This document shows positions 11,453 to 22,317 of a stretch of DNA of 64,000 bases, one piece after another. Numbering within the stretch: position 1 is the stretch's first letter; each line of letters starts with the position of its first letter. The notes beneath the pieces are model-generated. The model saw only the letters and a list, made by a program, of their open reading frames with translations, had not been told where the DNA came from and did no database searches. The position numbers were made by a program, and so were the translations under genes. The DNA comes from Clavulina sp. PMI_390 (lineage: Eukaryota; Basidiomycota; Agaricomycetes; Cantharellales; Hydnaceae): NCBI GenBank assembly GCA_015039315.1, contig WIDE01000065.1:93502-157501 (forward strand), given 5' to 3'.

Positions 11453-13553
11453 ATGACTGACAAGCCTCTGAGCACCAGCGCCAAGAAGGGCGTTGCTTGC
11501 ATGCAATGCCATGGACATAAAGTGGTGCGCCTGCCAGCATGTTCTCACAGTGGCAACACACACTTATACACTCAACGTGCACCGATTTTCCCTCTTGGAT
11601 TCCCTATACCTCCAGAAATGCGATGGCGCAAAACCTGTCTGTTCGCGCTGCCAGCGTCTCCATAAGGACTGTGCTTATCCTACAGGTGTGATAAAACGCC
11701 GCCCAAAAACGGACATCTTGCAAGCTCGCATACTGGAACTACAACTTGAGGTGCACAGAATGACGGTAATATCAAAACACGATTTATACATGGCAACAGC
11801 TAGGCTACAAGAACGCCTCAAGTTCCTGGGGGCCCATCGATTGGATCGCCTTGAGTCGACGAGCTCAGGCTTGTCCTGGTTAGCTGTTTTCCCCCTTTCT
11901 GGGCAGGATGGACGCATAGGGGGGTATTCACTTAGGCAAGAGCGATCGAGACAACTCATCCAGCGAGCGGCGGTAGAACACTATGTCGATTCTTTTCAGT
12001 GGTCACCTGGAGAGGAAGTGCCACTTCAGATGTCCCAGTTCCTGTAGGTCCCATAGCTCCCTTGTCACCATAAGCGAGGCTAACTGGGGTTGATTATACA
12101 AAGCATCAGTATTTTTCTACCATATCGTTTACAGCACCATTTCTACATGGATGCGACCTACTTTCTTCAGTGCTTTTCCCTCCCCCCCTCTCACCCCGAA
12201 TCCATCCACCCATGCTTGCTACACGCATGCTACCTTGCTGCATGTAACATTGTTGGCGGCCGCTTGTCAGCGTTTGAGCCTTATTTCCTCGAGCGTTGTC
12301 GTTTCTACCTCAACCAGGCTCTGATGCTCGCCGATCGCTTGCCTCACTTTCTTTGGACAAGCACACTTCTTGGCTACTATTTCGCACGAAATCGGCGATT
12401 AGAGGAAAGCTTCGCTATGGTTAGCGCTGCATGTCGATTAGCTACAGCATGTGGCTTCTCCACGACTATGGAGAACTCCAGTGGACTGTTGGCCCCACCA
12501 GCGAGCAAGGCCGAAGCGATCGACCGTATCTGGTTATTTCACTCCATATACATGGCAGATCAATCGTTAACAGCTCTATTCCCGTTCCCGCCGACGCTTG
12601 TTTGCGACGAAGAATGGGGTCCCGCTTCTGAGGACGACTCCAAGAAATATTCATGGTTCAAGGTTCACTCTTTCATTGCATTCCAATGGATTAGGCTTCT
12701 GAAGAAATGCTATCCTTCAAGATGCCTATGACAGAGCAGGAGGAACTATCTGGTCTTTGGCGATCAGACATTCATTTGAGAGCGTCTATCATGCAGATCT
12801 TCCGACTGGTGAACCAGTTTTCACTCTCCGTGAACGGTGAATCATCTTATCCTCTCTCAGAAAGACTTGTACTAATGACCGTATATTCGTTTCTTAGCTC
12901 GTGGGTATCGAGGGCATGAGGACATGTATCGTTCCCTGAGAGCCCAGATAAAATATCACGACGAAAAGATTTTGCCGCTATCGAGCAAGGAGGCCCTCGA
13001 ACGTCCCGATGAAACGGCCACTATCAATCCGCACCTCCTTCTTACCCACCTCACACTTTTAGGGAGTGCCCTGATCCTATACAGCTTGCGGGCACGGGAA
13101 GACGCAGAAGCAAGGCGCGAAATGCTTAGATGCGCTGTTGCCCTCGAGCACATTTGCCGGAAACTTCGGGAGCATCAGGATCTCCACAGTATCCAGTGTT
13201 CAATCGTCTCGGTGGTGAGTTGTTCTTCTGACCATCTTAGCCACCGATCAATTAGCTCAACTTGGACCAGCTTCATATGATGAACGCTGCCCGGATATTT
13301 GCTCAAGAGCTGCAAGGATCTAAATCTGAGGAAAATCATCGACTTTTGGCCGACTACTGTCGCTCAATTGAATCGCTGCTGGATGTGATGGATGCTGTAA
13401 CGGTGATATACCCAGCATGGGGTAGCTACTCTACCATCTTCGTTCCCTCGCAATAATGGTACTGACGAATATTGCCCTCGCATTCTCTTAGTGGATACTC
13501 CAGCCTCACTCAAGACTATGCTCATTACCGCTGTCGAGGGTATAGCAGACTGA
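11453..13553 (+). CDS. Zn(II)2Cys6 fungal transcription factor, copy 2 (complete)
   Basis: A Gal4-type nuclear regulator, paralogue of the partial gene at the left edge. The start at 11453 gives MTDKPLSTSAKKG and exon 1 ends at 11524. Exon 2 (11616-12043) completes the cluster: CMQCHGHKVKC then DGAKPVCSRC then QRLHKDC. Exon 3 starts at 12104 with ISIFLPYRLQ and contains the regulatory-domain stretch with FLQCFSLPPSHPE and ALMLADRLPHFLW. Later exons include YRSLRAQIKYHDEKILPLSS and MMNAARIFAQELQGSK. A last intron with donor in AWG|GTAGCT joins VDTPASLK and ends EGIAD at a TGA at 13551-13553. The fungal transcription factor middle homology region is divergent but recognisable. Introns match the copy-1 gene where both are visible. 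Confidence 0.85.
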
Positions 13554-14265
13554 TTTCAGCAATTCACCCTCCAATACATTTGTACCCTTTTGATGCGGGT
13601 GAGCACATGTTCCCAACTCTAGCTCTATCATTGGCTAACCATTTGAGAAGAACAATTACCATCATTTCGCGCACCATATTCATTGATGAGGGGCCCTTCT
13701 ACAATATGACCCCTTCACTCATCATATATACATTCCAATGTAGCTTTATGTATCTGATGCTGTATATCAGGCCTAACAATCCCAACACTTCGATACCCCA
13801 CTATTGACCTCCACGTTTACTGTCGACCTACTGCTTTGGGCCGTTCTTTCTACGTTCTCTCTCGTGAGGCCGTAATGTTAAGCACTAGTCTGATATTTGG
13901 ATCCCAATAAAGCAGGATTGGCGTGCACAACTTTACCAAAGGCCTGTGGTACAAAACCTACACTCTGGACATGTAATGTAGTGTTATATCCAGCTCGTTC
14001 TGAAACGTTACTTTACGATCTATTGTATTGTTTTCGAAGCGGTGGGTCGAAAGCTACAGAGTGAATACAGTGGAGCAAGCAGTGCAATAATGACATGGTC
14101 CAGAGAGCAAATCTGGCTGGATGGCTCGCAAAAACATAGCATGAGCAAAACAGACGACGCATCATATCAGATATATAAAATGAAGGGTGAAGTGAAGCTC
14201 GTTCTGATCATGTAGCGTAGATTGTTGCAATACGGAGAGGGAAGAAGGAGTCATGGGGGATGTTG
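13554..14265. other. Intergenic, convergent 3' ends of regulator copy 2 and exportin-T
   Basis: About 710 bp, AT-richer than its neighbours, with no coding signal I trust. An open frame over 13472-13807 overlaps the true last exon of the regulator in another frame and was not accepted. Confidence 0.4.
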
Positions 14266-17200
14266 CTACTTGCCCATCTGGCGTTTGACGAAGGCTGTCC
14301 AGTATTTCTTGAAATTTGCGGTGTCGAGCTGAACGAGCTGTTCAATGAACCCTCCTATAGCTTCTTGAGGCCAGCCTTTCGATGGCAAGAAAACATTGCT
14401 GAAGAAGTCTAGCGATTCTTGACCACGAGCTTTCCGCGTGGAGACGATCAATGTGCCCACTTCGCCCAAAACCTATTCCATGCCAAATACAATTTTGTGA
14501 GTGACCGAGTGACGGCAGAGAGACGATTGCGCCTACCAACGAGGTCTGTCCGTCCTTGATATTGAAGCCAGGTTGGTTCGGCAGGTCGAAAGCAAGCGGG
14601 ATGAGACGCTCGTAGATGAAAGACTCATATCCAGGAATCGAATAATAAGTCTCTGCTTCTAGACCTTTCGCTGCTCGATCCGCCGCAGTAGCTTCGAATT
14701 GCGCAGGCGTCTTGCCAAAGTGGGTTGTGAATCGGGCAAGCAAGGTCCAAGCAACCCTCTGTGATCCTGGGTCAGAGGTGTCGACTGCACAACTGAGGAC
14801 GAGCTGGCAGATGGGGTCTACGAGTCCTTTGTTATCTGGAATACCGGAAAAGGAGCATCCAATCTTCAATAATAAATACACAAAATGATTCTAGGGAGGT
14901 ACTCACGGTCTGACATGAAAACGATAAAGAGCTTCCCGGACATGATCGAAACAAGTACTTCCAGGTATGCTCTCTTGGTCAACAGAATTTCCCGCTTTGC
15001 GTCGGTGCCATCCATTGGCTGAGCGAGAAGGTTGGCGATGTGGTGGTACAGTGGAGCGATCAGCTGGTTCAGGACGTCGAAGATCTCGAACTACAGGTAA
15101 AGTTTGGTGAGAAGGCAGCAGAAGTTGAGGCCGCAATTGTGGCGTGTACCTGTAACCGATGCACGATAAGACCAAGGAAATTGATGAAATCTGCTAGTTC
15201 TTCTGACTTCATGTTTGGTAATGTTGCAGCCATCAGAGGAGGGATGAATCTCGCAATCACTGGTCCAGAAGAGGCAATGATGCGAGAGAAGGCAAAGCGA
15301 GCCTTTTGTGTGGTCAAGCAAGTCAAAGCGAATGAGCATGGGAATTTCTGGTATTGAAGGTCAAAGAGGTGACTTACGGCATCCCGAACAATCTTGTACT
15401 CGCTCATGCGGGTAAGCGAGACCAGAATGCCATCAGCAACCCCCTCAAAGGTCGGGACCCATGCCGGCGTGGGGTGTCCTGGGGGCGTTGGAACAGGTGC
15501 ATCTGGGAAACCTTTCGATATGTTACCCAAGGCACGGATGAGATGGTGGACTCTGAGAACGGGGAGGACGTCTTGTGGCCCGATCATCTGAACTTGAAGA
15601 GTTTCTTGTAGTGACGTAAGGAGCGGAGTGGTCAAAGCCTATGAACAGCGCTGTTTTGTGAATAGGCGTTGCTGGCGAGGAACATGGCGACGCACCTGAA
15701 GCAATGAGACCTGCTCGCCGGGAGAGTTGTGCATCAACGCAAGGAGTGTTCCGACAGTCTCAAACAAATAGATCTGGCTATCAAACAGCGTCGCTGTGTT
15801 GACTGCCGCTTCTAGAATATCGTCTTGTGGAGAATCATCCTCTGGCAGCTCGACATTGAGGATGAGTAGATCGCCGATATTACTGAGGATGGTGGTGATG
15901 AACTCCTGAGGAATTTCTTGACGAATGTCACGAATGAACCGATGGAAGAGGTAGAAGAGTCTGCCACGCAAGTTTTCTTGTTCATTATGGATCCCCCTGC
16001 GCGACAGTGTTCACAATATTAGCGAATGAGCTCTAGGTGAGGGACAGATGCATTGTTGCTAGGCGGTGTGCTCACTTTGTCCCAATAAAGGCGCTCAAGA
16101 CGGGGCTGATGCATTCCTTCCTTGTCTTGAAGAAATCTCCATACCTGCCAACCGTCTCGAAGAACTGCCCAACAACGAGAGAATGTGGGTGGGCAAAGAC
16201 GTTTGACTGGATGAGTGCCATGAGCATGTCGCCGTGGGGTGTGAGCGGGAACTCCGCGTAGTTCACTTTGGGCTTTTTCGAGTTGGGAAGTGGAGCTTTG
16301 AGTTCGCGGGCCACTTCTGGAGGGATTTGTACAAAGGAGGGGATACCTGAGAACAGATAAGTACAGTAAGTATATGAAGCTAAGAATGCTGCTAGTAGAT
16401 ATCGTGGACTTACCCTTGACGCCTTTTTGAAGCTCGCCGTATAGATATACTACGAAGACAGCCAGCTCTACATCTTGCCACGAGATATTATTTCCTGACT
16501 GATAGGCCTGTAATGTATTCATGACGAGGGTCTGAGCATATCCGTTGACAAGGTCATCATTGATGTTGAGAATGTGCTCCAGGAAGGTTCGAAGATCCTA
16601 GAATGTCAAACCTATGATGAATACGCATTCGATAGTGTATAGGCTAATACCCACTTTGCGCATTTGATCAAACTCCTGGCGATAGTCGTCGTCCTCAAGA
16701 TCCTCTTCGCTGACTTCGGGGTCCCATTTCATTTTTTGGAGCGAAACCTCCAGGAGAGATGATAGGAACTGCGCTTTTTCCGGAGTCATATAGGTGTGGG
16801 GACTTGCTTTCTTGGCGCGCTTGAACTGGGAGGCACGCGTCAGCTTTGCTCAATCTTCTGAGAGCAACAAAATAACTTACGCCACCGAGAACTGTGCTTA
16901 TCAAGACGTGGACCGTAGTCGATACGGCGTCCCATTCATCGGCAAGGAAGCGCACGATAATCGGGAGGAGATCGTTGAGCAGCTGTTGCGCGTTGGCTTG
17001 CAGCTCTGGTCCAAGGTTGGCCTGATCGCGAATGGTAAGATCGACCAATCCATATAGCACAAAGAACAGTAAAGGGGAGACTTACATCTTCAATCAACTT
17101 GCAAAGCTCGAGGCCCAGCCCATTGGCGACCTTACCCAAGCTTTCCCGGAATAAGTGCTGATCGTCTTGGCCGCGCGTCTGTTCCTCAAGCGTTGTGAGG

Positions 17201-18346
17201 ACCTCTCGTAATGATAATACCCGAAGGAGATGGAGCTTGTCTTGCGGCTCCTTTAGCCCCTTATTGACCATTCGCAGGAAAGCATTGGCCGTTTCGACTC
17301 GGATGGTCTGGGCTGGGTCAGAAAGAAGACGGAAGAGGAGAGGGAGGGTATCTGGGGTCACAGTGAAGTTGATGTTGATCCATGCTAGGTGAAAAGAAGT
17401 CGTTAATTGTGCTCTCTGGTGGGCATCAACGGAAGAAGCTCACGAATTAAGCTAGCAAAGGCCTTGACAGCTAGTGCAATGAGTTCTTCCATCGCTCCCG
17501 CATTTCCGCTCTCGGCACGATTCCGAATCGCAACCAGGTGTGCCTCGTTATCGGAAATGATCGTAAGGACAGCTTCACTGATTGTTTTTGACTCCCGATC
17601 ACGAATGTGATCCCTCACAGCCCCGTCGCGTCTATGCCTGTCCTCGCTGAACTCCCGGGCGCCTTTGAGCAAGCTGTCGGCGATTTCTGCAGATATTTCT
17701 GATAGAGTACGAAGGAATAATGTTGATACTTGAGGGTTGAAGGAGCTGGCTGACTGAGATGATTCTGCTGTGACCATTTGGAGGAGCTCGTAGAAGTTGG
17801 TGAAAAAGTTGGGCCATTGGTCGGGGTATGATGAGATTAGAAGTAGTGATAGCGTATGAGAGAACTTGTTGCGAATGACTAGACGCATGGATCGGGCGAG
17901 GAATTGCGTCAGTCTGGAGGATATTCGGGATGATCATTCATGGTGCACTGACATGGCGCTTTTGCTTCAGCAGAGCCCAAGGCATATTCTGCTCTAATAT
18001 ACGTGTGGAATGCATCTCTGAGCGTCGCGACAGTGTTTGCATCCAGTGGATCGGAGCTGGCAGGCACGGCAATAGCCTTTAATAGAGCAGTGGGCAAAAT
18101 TTTGGGTATGGACACATACCTGAGGTTGAGCAAATCATCGAGGATTTGGAGAGCGAAAGCCCTGATTTGAGGATCATGGACATGTGATCCGTCGGGCCTG
18201 GAGTCGACGAAAAGATTCAGAGCCATCTGCCATGACTGTTGGGGCGAGTTGCGGACAGTGTTCAGATACTCGATGGCTTGGCCCTGAAGCTCCCGATTCT
18301 GTGTCGGATCAGACACGATCGCGATCGCAGACAACAACTGTTCCAT
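14266..18346 (-). CDS. LOS1: Exportin-T (tRNA nuclear export receptor, Los1/XPOT family)
   Basis: A karyopherin-beta family receptor that carries mature tRNA from nucleus to cytoplasm with RanGTP. The start chosen is the ATG at 18344-18346, giving MEQLLSAIAIVSDPTQN followed by LQGQAIEYLNTVRNSPQQ, the usual exportin-T N-terminus. Consecutive exons encode HEAT-type helices, including RNKFSHTLSLLLISSYPDQWPNFF (Xpo1-like domain, about 17.8 kb), then LLFRLLSDPAQTIRVETANAFL. The last exon (14266 to about 14470) ends FVKRQMGK. About 14 short introns; the spliced length is near 1,000 residues, as expected. Expression is likely constitutive. It is divergent from the cullin gene with a 464-bp spacer. 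Confidence 0.85.
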
Positions 18347-18810
18347 GCCGACTATTTGGATAGCTGCCAAGAGTGTACGAGTGCTTTTAGGTCCGGCGCG
18401 CGAGCGACACGCTCAGGCGAGTCAAAAGGCAAAGGTCGCGTGAGTGCAGTGATCGCTACGGGTTTCCCAGCTCTGAGACTTTTTGTTTGTGTGGGACCGG
18501 TTTATGTGGACAAAAACGCCAAAATCGTGGTAGAATGCGAGGAGATGAACAGTTTCCGCAAGCGGCGGGCGATGGTCGATGCGGGATCTGCCGCCGGGGC
18601 CGCATCGCATTGGCAAGCCGTGCCATTGCATTTGTGACTTGTGGTGTCAGCTCCTTGGTTTCCTCCCACCACCATCAGATTCCCTGAGCGTCTTGATTAC
18701 ACGAAGGAAACTCTTGCTGCTATCTCCCACGTTCTCTGCGCTACGAAACGTCGCGCTACTCGTTTCCAGCAAGCCTCGTGTCCTGCTTCACGTCCAAATA
18801 ACGATCGACC
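18347..18810. promoter_or_regulatory. Divergent promoter region of exportin-T and CUL3
   Basis: 464 bp between divergent starts. Open frames occur on both strands but have no family resemblance. It probably holds both core promoters and 5' UTRs. No clear TATA box. Confidence 0.45.
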
Positions 18811-21800
18811 ATGTCTGGTACGCACTAGCGCGTTGTCAGTGGATCTGATCCTATTTAACGGTGTATATAGCTCCCATTCGTCGAGGGAAGGGTAGAATAG
18901 TAAGTAATATCAACTAAATACTTGACTTGTGTGTGCCAACTCTGCTTCCGCTCCCAGAAACCCCCACGAACAGTATGAGTTCCGTGCTACCATTACTCAA
19001 TATACCACTCATAAGACATCATGACTAATAGCTCATCGCACCCGAGTCACGAAACCAAGAAACATGGCGTCAGCTCGCAGAGAATATCCAGGAGATCCAG
19101 AATCACAATGCCTTCAAGCTCTCGTTTGAAGAGAATTACCGGTTTGCGTACAACATGGTGTCAACAAAACAGGGCAAGACTCTCTACGAAGGAACGAAAT
19201 CCCTCATCGTGGCTAACCTCGAGAAGCTTGCTCAAAAGTTCATCGTCCCTACGTTCCCTATGGGAAGTAACGCAGAAGGGGATGCCATGCAGGATGCGAC
19301 ACAGGGCGAACAGTTACTCAAGGCATTTAGACACGTGTGGGACGATCATACAAGCAGCATGTCTAAATTGAAAGATATCCTGAAGTACATGGTGCGTATT
19401 TGCTTCCGTTGGATGATCGGGTCCATCCCCTGTTCTCGATCTTGGGCGATATCCCTATGCCAAGGCCCAAGTATTTATGCTTTATTAATTCTACCCTAGG
19501 ACCGTGTGCATTGTCCAGCAGTTGGCGTGCCGCAAATTCTCGACGCTGGTCTACAACTCTTTATCGACCACATTATCCGTTCCCCTACCCTTCCCATCCG
19601 GCAACACATGCTATCTGCCATCCTTCGCCAACTACGGCTCGAGCGTGATGGCTATCCTGTCAACCGCTCGGCGATCAAAGAGGCCATCGAGGTTTATCGG
19701 AACCTCAACGATCAAGGGGATAGCAGCGCGAATGCAAGCGTGTTCAAGAAGGAGCTCGAGCCCAGCATCTTCCGCGAGACTGACAGCTACTACAAGGAGG
19801 AGGGAAATACTTTGATCGCATCATGTAATGCTCCAGAATATCTGCAGCGAGTGAGTCGCGGCTTCGGGCTGGTATACTAGCCATTTCTGCTATCCTTCTG
19901 ATATCGATCAAATCGTGCTAGGTGGAAGGACGTCTCCAGTCCGAGTCGCAGCGTTGTTCCCTCTATTTCCGCCTCAGCACTACTACCCCCATCCTTACCT
20001 CGCTCAAAGCCAATCTCCTTGCCCCATCTCATCTCGAAGCAGTTCTCTCCATGCCAGGCTCTGGGTTGGACAACATGATTGATGCTAACCAGCTGGACGA
20101 CCTGGGACGCCTGTACGAACTATTTGCGCTCGTGGAGGAAGGTATGCCAAGCTTGAAGCGCAAATTGAGGGAGAGCATCGGGGAGAGGGGAAAGCAGGTC
20201 AATCAGGCAGAGGGTTCACTCGTGGGAGTAGACGGGAATGCCAACGCGGCGGGTGATGGTGACGCGGATGGTGCTGCTGCTGCGGCAGGCCCTACGAATG
20301 CAGGTGCACCCAACGCGAAGAAGACTCTGGATGCAGCCCTGAAGTGGGTTCAGGACGTCCTGGATCTTAAGGATATCTTCGACAAGGTGTTGAGAATCTG
20401 CTTCAAGGACGATAAGGGGATTCAGATTGCTATGAATGAGGTGAGCTTAGTGTTATTCGGTTCAGGGTTCATGAATTGATTTTGGTGTCCTTTCGTGTAG
20501 GCATTCGAAACGTTCATTAATCAACATCCTAAAGCTCCGGAGTTCATCTCACTGTTCATTGACGAGAACCTCAAGAAGGGCTTGAAAGGGGTATGCACAA
20601 CATTTCTACTTCTCTCGGTCCGATACCCGCAACATGTCTAACCTTATTGCACACTCCCCTTAATCACTTCCCACAACTACAGAAAACCGATGATGAGATC
20701 GAGCTGGTCCTCGAAAAGACAATCACTGTCTTCCGCTTTATTACTGACAAAGATGTTTTCGAGCGCTACTACAAGGCTCACCTTGCCAAGCGACTCCTGC
20801 AGAATCGTTCTGTTAGTGACGATGCAGAAAAGGGTATGCTCGCAAAGTTGAAGGTCGAGTGTGGCTTCCAGTTCACGCAAAAACTGGAGGGTATGTTCAA
20901 CGACATGAAGATGTCGGAAGACATGGGACGGGATTGGAAGGGCTGGCTGGAAAGGACTGGTGTCGTGAGTCTCTGCCCTCACTAGCATTGATTGGCAAAA
21001 GTGCAACTATTGACATACAATTTATACTTCGTTAGGAACCTCCGCCCATCGACTTATCCGTCCAGGTCCTTACCTCGACTTTCTGGCCGTTCTCTTCGCA
21101 TGTTCCATCGCCGTGCACATTTTCCCCGTCCATGCTTGCCTCCACTGCTGTCTTTGAGCGATTCTACTTGTCGCGACACTCTGGGCGGCGGCTTTCGTGG
21201 CAGCCTTCGCATGGAAATGCAGATGTACGTGTTGCATTCAAGAAGAGGAGCCATGACTTGAACGTGAGCACGTATGCACTTGTGATCTTGCTCCTCTTTG
21301 AGGACCTGGGATCGGACGAGAAGCTGGGGTATCGGGTAAGGATCCCATGCACCTTTTTGTCGTAGTACTGGGAGCTAAACCTCTAGGGATACAGGACATC
21401 AAACTTGCGACAGATATCCCTGACGGCGAGCTCATGCGCAACCTTCAATCCCTCGCGTGTGCAAAGTTCAAGATCCTCAAGAAGCATCCTCCTGGACGCG
21501 ACGTGGCATTCGAAGATCAGTTCTCATTCAATGCGGACTTTTCGGCGCCCATGCAGAAGATCAAGATATCGACTGTGAGCGCCAAGGTCTCGGTGGAGAG
21601 TAGCGAGGAGAGTAGGGAGACCAAGGATCGCGTGGATGAGGAGCGAAGGTTCCAGATGGAGGTAAGCCAACAGAGCACGTCCAGGTTCCCTTGGCACTAA
21701 GTTCCGAAATCTCTCAAATTTCAGGCATGCATCGTCCGTGTGATGAAGGATCGTAAACGGATGACGCATAACGACCTCCTTAACGAGGTAACGAAGCAAC

Positions 21801-22043
21801 TGACACATCGCTTCTTGCCGAACCCGCTGGAGATCAAGAAGCGGATAGAGGCACTGCTCGACGTGGGTGATCACAAGACTATTTCTGCTGAGTAAATTTT
21901 CTGACGCGCCAAAAAAAAATTGTAGAGAGAGTATCTGGACCGAGGGGAAGACAAACGATCCTACATTTACGTCGTAAGTCGCTACAGTCCTCTTCAAGTC
22001 ATGACGAATTATAAACCAGAGACATCCTCAAACACAGGCATGA
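18811..22043 (+). CDS. CUL3: Cullin, CUL3 type (ubiquitin ligase scaffold)
   Basis: Scaffold of a cullin-RING ligase that binds BTB adaptors at its N-terminus and Rbx1 at its C-terminus. The first exon is tiny (MS plus one base), and after an intron the N-terminus reads [10 protein letters not shown], then KPPRT, then [19 protein letters not shown]. Cullin repeats continue through [16 protein letters not shown], the [13 protein letters not shown] region and the cullin homology hallmark [14 protein letters not shown]. The winged-helix end contains the neddylation site [17 protein letters not shown] and ends [17 protein letters not shown], where the last two codons come from a final exon at 22038-22043. 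An Ala/Gly/Asp-rich insert (about 20200-20330) interrupts the repeats. About 12 introns and no break seen. Confidence 0.92.
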
Positions 22044-22317
22044 GTACCGCGTCCCCTGTAGTTTATCTATTTAGCTCTCTCTATGTAATTTTTTTTCTGA
22101 CACGGGTCAAGTTGGGGGAAAAGCATGTTTGGTTCGCGCGCTTCGGGGCAACAGAAAACTACAACAACCCCCACCTTTGAACACACCGACAAGGGAGTTG
22201 CGCGCGTTGAGGGCGACCACGACAAGCCAGCAATAACGAGCAAGCTCCGATAGAGACCTCAAGAGTGTCGGGCAGCGACCTCGACAGCGACGAGGGCAAC
22301 TCGCTCATTGATTGGAC

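Noticed and set aside
13472..13807. Plus-strand frame of 111 codons after the regulator
   Set aside because: It overlaps the true last exon, which in the other frame ends EGIAD at 13553 after a well-formed intron.
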